Shown piece after piece: positions 35,500-46,400 of a DNA stretch of 64,000 nt. Each line of letters starts with the position of its first letter. Within the stretch, counting starts at the first letter, position 1. A program made the position numbers and the translations under genes. Where the stretch lies: positions 1,116,001 through 1,180,000 of the forward strand of contig CBDBEU010000005.1 in NCBI GenBank assembly GCA_965204565.1. The letters run 5' to 3'. The notes beneath the pieces are model-generated. The model was not told the DNA's origin. It saw nothing but the letters and a program-made list of their open reading frames with translations, and did not search any database. The DNA comes from CBDBEU01 sp965204565 (GTDB lineage: Bacteria > Pseudomonadota > Alphaproteobacteria > Rhizobiales > TMED25).

Positions 35500-37018
35500 T
35501 CTTAAGAGGGGCGTTCAATTATGCTGCGGCAAACGGATTTATCCTGTTCATTACCGACCAGCAGCGCGCTGATTTTCCTGGTTGCTATGGCCACCCGGTG
35601 CTGAAAACGCCGAATATCGATGCCATCGCCGCTGATGGCGTGGCGTTCGACCGGTTCTATGTGGCCAGTCCGGTGTGTATGCCCAATCGCGCTGGCCTGA
35701 TGACCGGGCGGATGCCATCGGGTCACGGTGTCAGATCGAACGGCATTCCGCTGTCGCGCCGCAATGTGACCTTTGTCGAATTGCTGCGCGATGCCGGTTA
35801 CGACACCGCCCTCATCGGTAAGAGTCATCTTCAAAATTTCACTGATTTTGCGCCGGTTGTGGGCCGTCGCGCCGCAAGGTCGAGCTTTCATTGCTGGCAA
35901 GGCGAGCTTGCCCGATCGGTGCGCCACGATCTTGGCGATGGGTTCTATCCCAGGAAAAACCCGCTTACAGGGCCGAAAAAGGCGCGCGCATCACCACGCC
36001 GTTTTACGGCTTTGAGCATGTGGAGCTGGTGCGCGGCCATGGCGACACGGTGGGCGGCGATTATACCGCATGGCTGTTGGAGCGCCCGCCCGATGCCGCC
36101 GAACTGGTGGGGCCGGAAAACCAACTGCCGCATGATTGTGTCTGCCCGCAGGCGGTCAGAACCGCGGTTCCGGCGGAGCTCTACTCCACCTCCTATATCG
36201 CCGAGCGGGCGGCGGCATGGCTCGACCAAAGGTCCGATGCGCAAAAGCCGTTCTTCCTGATGGTGTCGTTTCCCGACCCGCATCATCCGTTCAACCCGCC
36301 GGGCCGGTTCTGGGATCTTTACAACCCCGATGACATGGCAACGCCCGGGGCATTCCGGCAAAACGACTGGGTGCCGCCGCCGCATGTGCTGGCAATTGAG
36401 GATGAACGCGAGGCCGGCAAGGCGGCGCTCGGCGGCATGGGCACAATCGGCTGCAGCGCACAAGAAGCGCGCGAGGCGCGGGCTTTGACCTGCGGGCATG
36501 ATCTCGATGATCAGTGAGGCTGTCGGCCAGGTGTTGGACGCCATGCTGGAGAATGCCGGCCGCGATGAAACGGTGGTGACGTTCAACTCAGACCATGGCG
36601 ACCACCCGGGCGGCCACCTGGGCGACCATCGGCTGCTGCTCAAGGACGGCGAGCATTATGAGCAGATCATCCGCGTGCCGTTAATCTGCTCGGACCCGGA
36701 AGCCAGAGGTGGAACAAGAAGCGATGCGATCGCGCAGACCGTCGACTGCCCGCAACCATCCTGGACCGCGCCCCGATCGAGCCCGGTGCCGGTATGCAGA
36801 GGGTGAGCCTGCTCACGGCAGTGGATGGTGGAGAGGCACGCGACTGCGCGCTGATCCAGTATGACCATCAGATTGAATCGGCAGGGCCTGGCCCTCACCC
36901 GCGCGTCCACACCGTGCGCAATCATCGCTGGCGCCTGAGCATTGCCCATGGCGTGGACTGGGGCGAGCTCTACGATCTGGAAGGCGACCCGCACGCGTTT
37001 CGCAATCTTATGGGATGA
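35500..37018 (+). pseudogene. Sulfatase, frameshifted
   Basis: The start F-I-T-D-Q-Q-R-A-D and the formylglycine motif C-M-P-N-R-A-G-L-M-T-G-R (C-x-P-x-R) near 35680 mark a type I sulfatase. Three further frames are needed: about 35970 (G-F-E-H-V-E-L-V), 36500 (N-S-D-H-G-D-H-P-G-G-H, metal ligands) and 36800 (W-R-L ... L-Y-D-L-E-G-D-P). Together they give a near full-length enzyme. It lies behind the aldolase/SDR remnant, as in a lost sulfated-sugar pathway. Confidence 0.8.
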
Positions 37019-37138
37019 TCCCCTTCGGTTGCCGGTGCCAGGGCGGACATGCGGAGGCGCTGGCGCGCGCCGCGATGGTTCCGGTCGAAAGCGTGCCGCT
37101 ACCGACGGGCCGGGTCTGAAAACGGCAGAGCGGTCTTG

Positions 37139-37441
37139 TCAGTTCAGCTCAAGCTCACTCAACAGTGCTGCCCAGGAGGCGCCATGCATGTCGCGGTCGG
37201 CAGGGGAGCCTTGGATCGCCGGGCGCGGGATGGAGAATTTCACCACATTGAGCGCAGGGATTTCAAAGCGCTTGATCTCAGCTGGATCAGTGCCGAACAC
37301 CGCTGCCACCCGCTCGCTTGAAACGCCATTGCAGATGCGCGTGAAAGCGCTCTCAGAGCCGCAGAACAGATCGATGGTGATCCAGAACGGTCCGGCATTC
37401 TTGCTGCGCACCTTGTCGACGATCTGATCCAGTTCAGCCAC
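37139..37441 (-). CDS. DUF4387 domain protein
   Basis: This is a 100-residue protein with the DUF4387 pattern: V-R-S-K-N-A-G-P-F near the N terminus, then I-D-L-F and R-F-E-I-P-A-L-N-V-V-K-F-S-I-P-R-P. It overlaps the AtuA-like gene upstream by 8 bp. DUF4387 and AtuA-type (DUF1446) proteins occur as neighbours or fusions; the function is unknown, probably a partner in a CoA-ester or hydroxy-acid route. Confidence 0.85.
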   Translation of the reverse strand: MAELDQIVDKVRSKNAGPFWITIDLFCGSESAFTRICNGVSSERVAAVFGTDPAEIKRFEIPALNVVKFSIPRPAIQGSPADRDMHGASWAALLSELELN

Positions 37442-38789
37442 GCTCGACGACCTCCAGCGAAAACGCCTCCATCGGGTCGGAAAGCTCCAGAACGTGGTTC
37501 AGCCGGAACTCATAAATGGCACCGCGATTGAGCTCGGCCGGTGAGAACAGAAAGGCGAATGTCGGCTGTTCTTCCTCAACCGTCAGCGGATGGTGCAACA
37601 GATAGGGATTGAGCATCTTGCCGACCTCTTCGGCCGTCTCGGCGCTGTTTGCGGTGACGATGCCCAGAACGCCGATCTCGACCGGCGGGTTCGCCCGGGT
37701 CTCCAAATCGCCGAAGCTCGCATTCTGGCCAATCAGGCGCAGCTCAATTGAATAGTCATCGGGCGCAAGGCCAAGGCGGTCCTCCACCTTGGCGCAGCAC
37801 TTGGCGTGTATATCGTCAGCCCATTGCTGGGCGTGGGCCACATAATGGGCATTGCGCAACAGTGCCATCAAAATGGTCTGGTAACCGGCGAGCCCCGCCC
37901 CTTCCAGCTTGACGGTATAGCGGTCCGACGGCACCCATTCAGACCCGGTAACGCGCACCCTTGTGTCGTCCAGCGCTGTGTACTCAGCCTGGCGCACATC
38001 CAGATGCCCGCCCGGCTCATGCAGAATGAACGGGTCGCTGTTTTCATAGAGCATATGGGCGAGCACGGTGCGTGGGCTGGCGCGGGCGCCATCGGCGAGC
38101 GGCGTCACGGTAAAGCCGTCGTCATCGAAATCGATCAGCAGAACGCCAGACTGCGGGTTGGTGGCGCACAGCGCGCCACATTCGCCGATCTTGGAGCCAT
38201 GCCAGACGGGTCCCGGCGGGCAGCCGCGCTTCAGCGGCATGGCGGCAATGATCGCGGTATCAGTGGTACGCCCGGCAATGACGATGTCGGCGCCGGTATC
38301 AAGCGCTGCGGTGATCTGCTCAGCGCCCGCCAGCGCCACGATATTAGTGCATTCCTCGAAGGTTTCGGCGGATATTTCGGGCGCTTGCGGCAGCGCCGTG
38401 ATGCGGCCGGCGGCGCATGCCGATTTCATCTTCTCGCTATCCTGCTGACAGTACAGGACGGCAATCTTCACGGTCTGGCCGAGGCTTTCGGCAATCTCGC
38501 CGGTAATTTCCACCAGCCAGTCGACGGCGCTGTCGCTGCCGCAGGTACCGGCGGTGCCGATCACCAGCGGAATGCCGGCGCGGGCGCGGGCCTCCATCAG
38601 GCCCTGCCATTCGATCTTGGTTGATGCGCGTGAATATTTGGAAACGCCGCGGCCGAGATACGCAGGGCCTGAATCGGTTGATCCGCCGTCAATGGCGATG
38701 ATGTCGGGCCCGGCTTCAAGACCGCGCTCCAGCGCCGCCTTGTCGTAGTTGAGGCCAAGCGCGCCTGAGGGAACCAGAACCCGGACCAT
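37434..38789 (-). CDS. Acyclic terpene utilization AtuA family (DUF1446) protein
   Basis: This is a 451-residue protein with the conserved start V-L-V-P-S-G-A-L-G, then I-A-I-D-G-G-S-T-D-S-G-P and G-T-A-G-T-C-G-S-D, and A-G-R-T-T-D-T-A-I. AtuA was described in citronellol/geraniol use by Pseudomonas, but most homologues sit near transporters for organic acids, as here with tctABC. The biochemical step is not established. Confidence 0.85.
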   Translation of the reverse strand: MVRVLVPSGALGLNYDKAALERGLEAGPDIIAIDGGSTDSGPAYLGRGVSKYSRASTKIEWQGLMEARARAGIPLVIGTAGTCGSDSAVDWLVEITGEIAESLGQTVKIAVLYCQQDSEKMKSACAAGRITALPQAPEISAETFEECTNIVALAGAEQITAALDTGADIVIAGRTTDTAIIAAMPLKRGCPPGPVWHGSKIGECGALCATNPQSGVLLIDFDDDGFTVTPLADGARASPRTVLAHMLYENSDPFILHEPGGHLDVRQAEYTALDDTRVRVTGSEWVPSDRYTVKLEGAGLAGYQTILMALLRNAHYVAHAQQWADDIHAKCCAKVEDRLGLAPDDYSIELRLIGQNASFGDLETRANPPVEIGVLGIVTANSAETAEEVGKMLNPYLLHHPLTVEEEQPTFAFLFSPAELNRGAIYEFRLNHVLELSDPMEAFSLEVVERG

Positions 38790-38790
38790 G

Positions 38791-40296
38791 TCAGTCGGTG
38801 ATCCTCTGCGGTTTTTTCAACAGGCCGCGCAGGAACATCGGCGCCACGAACCCGAATATTGCGGCAACCCACAGGCCGATCGAAATTGACGAGGAGAACA
38901 GATAGGTGAACTCACCCTCGGAAATCACCATGGCGCGGCGCAGAGCGTCTTCCATGTGGTTGCCGAGTAGAATGCCCAGAATGACCGGCACTGTCGGCAC
39001 ATCGAGCTTGCGCAGGAAATAGCCGAGCGCGCCGAATGCGACCATCAGCACGAGGTCGAAATAGCTGCCCGAAAGCGAGTAGATGCCGACGAAAGAGATC
39101 ATGGTGACGCCCGGCAGCAGCACCCAGGCGGGCACCTGAAGCACGCGCACGAAGATCTTGACCATCGGCACGTTCATCAACAGCAGAACGATATTGGCGA
39201 TCAGCAGCGATGCAATCAGGCCCCAGACGACCTCCGGCCGGTCGGTGAAGAGAGTCGGGCCCGGCGTGATATTGAGGGTTATCAACAACGCCAGAAGCAC
39301 CGCCGTGGTGCCGGAACCCGGAACTCCCAGCGTCAGCATCGGCACCAGCGCGCCGCCGGCGGCGGCATTGTTACCGGCCTCGGGCGCGGCGATCCCCTTG
39401 GGCACACCGGTGCCGAAGCCGGCCTTGTCACCGGCGATCGATTTCTCGCCCATATAGGCAAGAAAGCTTCCGAGCGAGGCGCCCGCACCAGGCAGAATGC
39501 CGGCGACAAAGCCGATGAGGCTCGATCGCAGCATGGTCCACTTGGTCGACAGGACATCCTTCCACGGAATTGTCACTTTTTCGAGCTTGACCCCGATCGA
39601 GGAGGCATTGCCGTGGCTTTCGATGAAGAAGAACACCTCGGCGATGGCGAACAGGCCGACAATGGCGACCAGAAAATCAATCCCGTCCATCAGATGCATA
39701 TTGCCGCCGGTCAGGCGCGGCAGGCCGGAGCTGTTATCGACGCCGATCATGGCAATGCCGAGCCCGATGCACGAGGCGATCGCGGATTTGGCCTGATTGT
39801 TCGATGCCATGCCGCCCAGGGTACAGAACGCCAGCAGATAGAGTGCGAAATATTCAGCCGGACCGAACAGGTAGGCAACGCGCGACAAGAGCGGGGCAAG
39901 AAACATCAGCCCGATGGTGGCGAGAAACGCACCGACGAATGAGGCAACTCCCGACAGCACCAGCGCATCGCCGGCGCGGCCCTGCTTGGCCATGGGATAG
40001 CCGTCGAGCGTGGTCATCAAAGCCGGCTCGTCGCCTGGAATATTCAAGAGGATGGAACTGATGCGCCCGCCATACATGGCGCCGTAATAGACCGCTGTCA
40101 TCAGCACCAGCGCCGAGGTCGCATCAAGCCCCATGGTGAAGGTCAGCGGAATGAGAATGGCCACGCCGTTCGACGGGCCAAGGCCCGGCAGCGCGCCGAT
40201 AATCGTGCCGATAAAGCAGCCTATCACCGCCAGCATCAACGTGTAGGGTGACAGCGCAATGGAAAAGCCGAGGCCAAGGTTGGCGAGAATATCCAT
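38791..40296 (-). CDS. tctA: Tripartite tricarboxylate transporter, large permease
   Basis: This 501-residue membrane protein has the TctA signature: G-A-L-P-G-L-G-P-S-N-G-V-A near residue 37 and G-I-L-P-G-A-G-A-S-L-G near 270, with about 12 helices. It forms the channel that, with TctB and the periplasmic binding protein, imports carboxylates with sodium or protons. The stop is 1 bp from the AtuA start, so the operon order is tctC-tctB-tctA-atuA-DUF4387. Confidence 0.93.
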   Translation of the reverse strand: MDILANLGLGFSIALSPYTLMLAVIGCFIGTIIGALPGLGPSNGVAILIPLTFTMGLDATSALVLMTAVYYGAMYGGRISSILLNIPGDEPALMTTLDGYPMAKQGRAGDALVLSGVASFVGAFLATIGLMFLAPLLSRVAYLFGPAEYFALYLLAFCTLGGMASNNQAKSAIASCIGLGIAMIGVDNSSGLPRLTGGNMHLMDGIDFLVAIVGLFAIAEVFFFIESHGNASSIGVKLEKVTIPWKDVLSTKWTMLRSSLIGFVAGILPGAGASLGSFLAYMGEKSIAGDKAGFGTGVPKGIAAPEAGNNAAAGGALVPMLTLGVPGSGTTAVLLALLITLNITPGPTLFTDRPEVVWGLIASLLIANIVLLLMNVPMVKIFVRVLQVPAWVLLPGVTMISFVGIYSLSGSYFDLVLMVAFGALGYFLRKLDVPTVPVILGILLGNHMEDALRRAMVISEGEFTYLFSSSISIGLWVAAIFGFVAPMFLRGLLKKPQRITD

Positions 40297-40306
40297 GGGG
40301 TGCCCG

Positions 40307-40747
40307 CTAGCCGATCAGGCCCTTGGGAAATGGCACCAGACCCAGTTTCAGGACGAATTTGAACAGGACGAACAGACCGACCGAAAGGGCGATGCCGACG
40401 ATGGTCGCCAGGCCCGGCCGCGGCGAGATCTGATAGCTGAGGATTGAGGTCGCGATCGCGGTCGGCAGCAGGAACCCGAGCGGCTTCAGGGTATGGGCAT
40501 AGCCAACCAGCACCACGACCGCGATAGCCAGCGCCGCAAAGGTGCGTGCGGGCGGCCAGTCGGGATTGGGATCGGGCCGGACAATCAGATAAAGTCCGCA
40601 AATCGCGGCCACCGCCCCCACAAGAATGGGGAAGGTTTTTGGCCCTACCGGGTCGGTCAGAAAACTCGTCTGAATTTGTGTGGCGCCCGCGATATACGCG
40701 AGCGCCACCATGAGAACGACCAGACCGAGGATCCGGTCACTGGTCAT
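40307..40747 (-). CDS. tctB: Tripartite tricarboxylate transporter, small permease
   Basis: This is a 146-residue protein with four predicted helices and the TctB pattern D-P-V-G-P-K-T-F-P near residue 30. The ATG at 40747 overlaps the tctC stop (TAATG), which fixes the start against the longer open frame to 40876. It lies 10 bp before tctA. Confidence 0.9.
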   Translation of the reverse strand: MTSDRILGLVVLMVALAYIAGATQIQTSFLTDPVGPKTFPILVGAVAAICGLYLIVRPDPNPDWPPARTFAALAIAVVVLVGYAHTLKPLGFLLPTAIATSILSYQISPRPGLATIVGIALSVGLFVLFKFVLKLGLVPFPKGLIG

Positions 40748-41712
40748 TATTGAATGACCCCGAGATCCTTGGAAAGCTGACGAACCTCGCCCACCACGCC
40801 ATCGACATAGCTCTGGAAGTCGCCGCCCACCTTGGTGAAGGGGGCAAGACCGTTTGCCGTCATTGCTTCCTTCCACTCGTCACTGTCGGCTACCTTTTGC
40901 AGGCGATCGGCCCACTCGTTGAAGGTGACGTCGCTCACGCCCTTGGGCACGTAGAGCCCGCGCCAGTTCACAGCAACAACGTCATAGCCCTGTTCCTTAG
41001 CAGTGGGGATGTCATCAAATCCGGGCACACGCTCTTCGGTCAGCACTGCGATGGCGCGCACTTCACCGGACTTGAGAAAGCCGACAACTTCGGAAAGGTC
41101 GCCGGTCATTGCCTGGGTAAAGCCGCCAACGGTCTGGGTAATCGCATCGGCGCCACCGTCCACGCCAATATACTTGACCTTGGTGATGTCGGTGAACCCG
41201 GCACGCTGGAGCAGCATCAGGGGTTTCAGGTGGTCAAAACCGCCAACCGCCGAGCCGCCGGCAAAGGTGACCGAGCCGGGATCGGCCTTGATGGCGTCCA
41301 AAAGGTCGCCAAGATTGTTGAACTTGCTGTCGGCCGCAACGACGATCACGCCCGGGTCTGCACCGATGGCGCCGACGAAGCGCACCTGGTCGGCGGTCAT
41401 GCCGGCATAGGCGTTCTGGGCAAGGCGTGTCGAGGTTGCCGATGATGCGGCAATAATGAGGTCGGCATCGTCATTGCGCTCATTGACGACGTGGGTATAG
41501 GCAAGACCGCCACCGCCGCCTGCCATATTGGTGACCTGTACCGGTTCGTCGACAACGCCGATATCGAACATGATTTTGCCGATCTGACGGCAGGTGAAGT
41601 CCCAGCCGCCGCCGGGATTGGCCGGCGCTATGCACTCGGCAGCCATAGCTGCGCTGGTGCACAAACTCAGCGCGGCACCTGCGGCCAACGCCTTCAAACT
41701 GTACATCTTCAT
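40747..41712 (-). CDS. tctC: Tripartite tricarboxylate transporter, periplasmic substrate-binding protein
   Basis: This is a 321-residue protein with a signal peptide (M-K-M-Y-S-L-K-A-L-A-A-G ... A-M-A before A-E-C). It has the TctC binding fold with the N-P-G-G-G-W-D-F loop and G-G-G-G-L-A-Y. The ATG at 41712 follows GGGAGGA; the frame is open to 41802. It binds a carboxylate in the periplasm; the substrate cannot be told. Confidence 0.92.
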   Translation of the reverse strand: MKMYSLKALAAGAALSLCTSAAMAAECIAPANPGGGWDFTCRQIGKIMFDIGVVDEPVQVTNMAGGGGGLAYTHVVNERNDDADLIIAASSATSTRLAQNAYAGMTADQVRFVGAIGADPGVIVVAADSKFNNLGDLLDAIKADPGSVTFAGGSAVGGFDHLKPLMLLQRAGFTDITKVKYIGVDGGADAITQTVGGFTQAMTGDLSEVVGFLKSGEVRAIAVLTEERVPGFDDIPTAKEQGYDVVAVNWRGLYVPKGVSDVTFNEWADRLQKVADSDEWKEAMTANGLAPFTKVGGDFQSYVDGVVGEVRQLSKDLGVIQ

Positions 41713-41843
41713 GAATTTTCCTCCCAACGGGATTGTATCGGGCGGCCGCGATGCATGCCGTGGCCGTTCCTTTAGTTGCGACTTTGGATGATGCAATGGC
41801 AACCTAACACGAACCTGTCACGGACAAAAGAAGCGATCGGGAC

Positions 41844-42128
41844 ATGCGCTTTCTTCTGGTGGTTTCTGGTGGAGGACAACACAGAGAACCGGCATCCGCC
41901 GTTAGCGACAGGCTGGCGCTGGACGGTCATGCCGTGGACCTGGCGGCATGCCTGTCGGAGGCGGAGGATCATCTGGCTGTCGCCGGTTACGATCTGATCC
42001 TGCTCGACATCATGCTGCCGGATGGTGACGGGCATCAGTCCCCTGCCTCGCACCGCCGGGCGCGGCGCGACACACCGGTGATCATCATGACGGCACGCTC
42101 GGGTTGCGCTTCTGGATACCGGGGCTGA
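41844..42128 (+). pseudogene. TctD-like response regulator, truncated receiver domain
   Basis: This is the start of an OmpR-type response regulator: M-R-F-L-L-V, then, after a scrambled stretch with a duplicated TTCTGGTGG, A-V-S-D-R-L-A-L-D-G-H-A-V-D-L-A and Y-D-L-I-L-L-D-I-M-L-P-D-G-D-G with the phosphorylated Asp. The neighbouring frame carries the missing V-E-D-N. The gene stops after M-T-A-R-S-G, with no DNA-binding domain. It is divergent from tctCBA, where TctDE two-component genes usually lie, so the transporter has lost its dedicated regulator here. Confidence 0.75.
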
Positions 42129-42416
42129 TGACTATGGTCAGATGTGGACACGCGGGCATAGCCAAAAATCATGCTGCATGATGCCAAAAACCTGCCAAAA
42201 CACCAACAGTTTTGTCATAGGTTTGTGGAAAGGTTAACCTCTTGAACTGTGGTGGGCGGATTAAACGTATCAACTCCAAGCAAAGCGGCATCTCGAAATG
42301 ACCACATGAACACACCGGACCGAGAACCCCTCACAAAACAACTTGGCAATACCCGGCTGATTGCTGGACATTCACCACATTGACGGCTCCGGTCAGCCTT
42401 TGATATCTAGGGTTAA

Positions 42417-42490
42417 GGCCACGTGGCGGAGTGGTGACGCAGCGGACTGCAAATCCGTATACACCGGTTCGATTCCGGTCGTGGCCTCCA
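42417..42490 (+). tRNA. tRNA-Cys(GCA)
   Basis: This 74-nt tRNA has a GGCCACG/CGTGGCC acceptor stem, an anticodon stem around CTGCAAA giving GCA, a T-arm CGGTTCGATTCCG, and the discriminator U73 that is the identity base of tRNA-Cys. CCA is encoded. Confidence 0.95.
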
Positions 42491-42784
42491 CCTTTTTCTT
42501 GATACCGGCCAGCCGTTATCAAACTGACTGCCCGCAAGAACTGGAACTGACTGTGCGATTGGGCTGAAGGTGCGATCCAGGAGATCGTCCGTTGTACCCG
42601 CAGCTGTCCGATGCCGGGCCACCGGTGAAACGGGGATTCAATCTGGTCGCTGGCGTAAAACGCCCGCTGACGACCCCGCCACCGGCACCGCCAGACGAAT
42701 AATTTACGCAATAGAACTGCCCTGAAATCGGGTGATTTGACGCGGACAGTGTCGCCGTCATCGAGAGTCAACCTCCGGCGTAAA

Positions 42785-43096
42785 TCACATCCGAAACAAC
42801 TTCGAGAATGTGTTGTGGCAGTTCGCCCGGCGATATCCCAGGCACGGAATTTCGTTCACCCGGATGAACCGGAACTGCCGCCTGTCCTCCCCAAGAACCC
42901 AGGCTTTTTGAGGATCAAGTTCCACGGGGAACTTGAAAACAAGGTTGAGGCTGCCCTCAAACGGCCGGGCCGCCGGCAGATCACCGATCTCCTTGGATAA
43001 TTGATGGATATGACCTGAAGCCAATCCTTGACTGGACGCTACGCGGCCTTTGAAAATTATCTGCATCCTGGTCGCCACAATGTGCACTGAGTACAT
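42785..43096 (-). CDS. Hypothetical protein, faint likeness to CTP-dependent riboflavin kinase (DUF120)
   Basis: This is a 103-residue ORF with ATG at 43096. The segment F-K-G-R-V-A-S-S-Q-G-L-A-S-G and, further on, F-E-G-S-L-N-L-V-F-K-F-P-V-E-L-D recall the V-x-S-G-x-G-x-A and P-G-T-L-N-(V/I)-x-L-x-x-P-V-x-L pattern of DUF120 kinases, which are archaeal in the main with some bacterial homologues. The likeness is weak. The open frame extends far upstream into the antisense of the repeat gene, which is not real. The convergent frame at 42737-43000 is rejected. Confidence 0.4.
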   Translation of the reverse strand: MYSVHIVATRMQIIFKGRVASSQGLASGHIHQLSKEIGDLPAARPFEGSLNLVFKFPVELDPQKAWVLGEDRRQFRFIRVNEIPCLGYRRANCHNTFSKLFRM

Positions 43097-43407
43097 GTTG
43101 GAGATCCCCCGAATAAGGCGCAATCGCAGTATTCTGCGCCGCACCAGCAGGCCGGCGACATAGCTGGCCGTGGGCTTTCCCACACCGGCCTTTGCCCATC
43201 GACGAAGATTGTTTGAAAACCGAATTCCGGTTGCCGAAATCCCTGGGCAGGTCACGCCATTACCTGCGATGGTTTCAGCGCCTCGAACTGGAAAACGCCC
43301 CACCCCGTACTTGACTCTCCACCGCGATTTGAGCCCATCATGCGCTGTTTCTGACCGGCCGGATTTCGCGTAGCCCCGAACGCGAAATATGGAGAGGATA
43401 ACAGACA
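43097..43407. other. Gap before the giant repeat gene
   Basis: No supported gene lies here. The last 20 bp carry a GGAGAGG ribosome site for the repeat gene. No clear promoter motif or terminator was found. Confidence 0.4.
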
Positions 43408-46400
43408 ATGGCACAACAAACCCGGACCGCGTTCGACGACGACAATGATGGCACCATTGACCGCATTGAGTTCGACCTGGACGGTGACGGCAATATCGAC
43501 CTGAGCGAGCACTACACGTATGATGACGACGACAGTCTGATCCGGACCCGGTTCGATTTCGACCTGGACGATGACGGCAATATCGACCGGATCGAGCACG
43601 AAACGTATGATGACGACGGCGCCCTGACCGATTTCGACGATGACGCGGACGGCACCATCGACCGGAGCGAGCACTACACATTTGATGACGACGGCAACCT
43701 GATCCGGACCGATTTCGACAACGACAATGACGGCACCATCGACCTGAGCGTGCACGACACGTTTGATGACGACGGCAACCGGATCCGGACCCGGTTCGAT
43801 TACGACGATGACGATGACGGCAATATCGACCGGATCGAGCACCAGGCGTTTGATGACGACGGCTACCTGATCCGGGCCCGGATCGCGTTCGACCTGGACG
43901 ATGACGGCAATATCGACCGGATCGATCACCAGGCGTATGATGACGACGGCACCCCGAGCCTGGCCCGAAGGGACTTCGACTCAAACGACGACGGCACCAT
44001 CGACCGGAGCGAGGCCTACACTTACAACGCGAGTGGCAGTCTGACCCGGACCGATTTCGACGATGACGCGGACGGCACGCGCGACCGCATCGCATTCGAC
44101 CTGGACGGTGACGGCAATATCGACCGGATCGATCACCAGGCGTTTGCCGCGGACGGCACCCGGAGCCTGACCCGGAGGGACTTCGACTCAGACGACGACG
44201 GCACCATCGACCGGAGCGAGGCCTACACTTACAACGCGACCGGCAGTCTGATCCGAACCGATTTCGACGATGACGCGGACGGCACGCGCGACCGCATCGC
44301 GTTCGACCTGGACGGTGACGGCAATATCGACCGGACGGCCCACCTGAACGCGGACGGTCGCTGGGAGAGGGTGGAACACGACCTGGACGATGACGGCAAT
44401 ATCGACCGGATCGATCACAACGCATTTGCCGCGGACGGCACCCGGAGCCTGACCCGGAGGGACTTCGACTCAGACGACGACGGCACCATCGACCGGAGCG
44501 AGGCCTACACTTACAATGCGGACGGCAACCGGACCCGGACCGATTTCGACGATGACGCGGACGGCACCATCGACCGGATCGATCACCACGCGTTTGATGA
44601 CGACGGCACCCGGAGCCTGACCCGGAGGGACTTCGACTCAGACGACGACGGCACCATCGACCGGAGCGAGGCCTACACTTACAACGCGAGTGGCAGTCTG
44701 ATCCGAACCGATTTCGACGATGACGCGGACGGCACCATCGACCGGAGGGCGTTCGACCTGGACGGTGACGGCACTATCGACCAGACGGCCCACCTGAACG
44801 CGGACGGTCGCTGGGAGAGGGTGGAATACGATCTGGACGATGACGGCAATATCGACCGGATCGATCACCACGCGTTTGCCGCGGACGGCACCCGGAGCCT
44901 GACCCGGAGGGACTTCGACTCAGACGACGACGGCACCATCGACCGGAGCGAGGCCTACACTTACAACGCGAGTGGCAACCGGACCCGGACCGCCTTCGAC
45001 GACGACAATGACGGCACCATCGACCGGATCGATCACCACGCGTTTGATGACGACGGCACCCGGAGCCTGACCCGGAGGGACTTCGACTCAAACGACGACG
45101 GCACCATCGACCGGAGCGAGGCCTACACTTACAATGCGAGTGGCAGTCTGATCCGAACCGATTTCGACGATGACGCGGACGGCACCATCGACCGGAGGGC
45201 GTTCGACCTGGACGGTGACGGCACTATCGACCGGAGCGAGGCCTACACTTACAACGCGACCGGCAGTCTGACCCGGACCGATTTCGACGATGACGCGGAC
45301 GGCACCATCGACCGGAGGGCGTTCGACCTGGACGGTGACGGCAATATCGACCGAAGCGAGGCCTACACTTACGACGCGAGTGGCACCCGGACCCGAACCG
45401 ATTTCGACGATGACGCGGACGGCACCATCGACCGGAAGGCGTTCGACCTGGACGGTGACGGCAATATCGACCGGACGGCCCACCTGAACGCGGACGGTCG
45501 CTGGGAGCGGGTGGAACTGGATCTGGACGATGACGGTAATATCGACCGGATCGTTCACCACGCGTTTACCGCGGACGGCACCCGGAGCCTGACCCGGAGG
45601 GACTTCGACTCAGACGACGACGGCACCATCGACCGGAGCGAGGCCTACACTTACAATGCGAGTGGCACCCGGACCCGGACCGATTTCGACGATGACGCGG
45701 ACGGCACGACCGACCGCATCGCGTTCGACCTGGACGGTGACGGCAATATCGACCGGACGGCCCACCTGAACGCGGACGGTCGCCGGGAGCGGGTGGAACA
45801 CGATCTGGACGATGACGGTAATATCGACCGGATCGTTCACTACGCGTTTGCCGCGGACGGCACCCGGAGCCTGACCCGGAGGGACTTCGACTCAGACGAC
45901 GACGGCACCATCGACCGGAGCGAGGCCTACACTTACAATGCGAGTGGCACCCGGACCCGGACCGATTTCGACGATGACGCGGACGGCACGACCGACCGCA
46001 TCGCGTTCGACCTGGACGGTGACGGCAATATCGACCGGACGGCCCACCTGAACGCGGACGGTCGCCGGGAGCGGGTGGAACACGATCTGGACGATGACGG
46101 CAATATCGACCTGATCGAGCACAACACATTTGCTGCGGACGGCACCCGGGAGCGGGTGGAACAGGATTTGGACGGTGACGGCACTATCGACCGGACGGCC
46201 CACCTGAACGCGGACGGTCGCTGGGAGCGGGTGGAACTGGATCTGGATGATGACGGTAATATCGACCTGATCGATCACAACGCATTTGCCGCGGACGGCA
46301 CCCGGAGCCTGACCCGGAGGGACTTCGACTCAGACGACGACGGCACCATCGACCGGAGCGAGCACTACACTTACAACGCGAGTGGCAGTCTGACCCGGAC

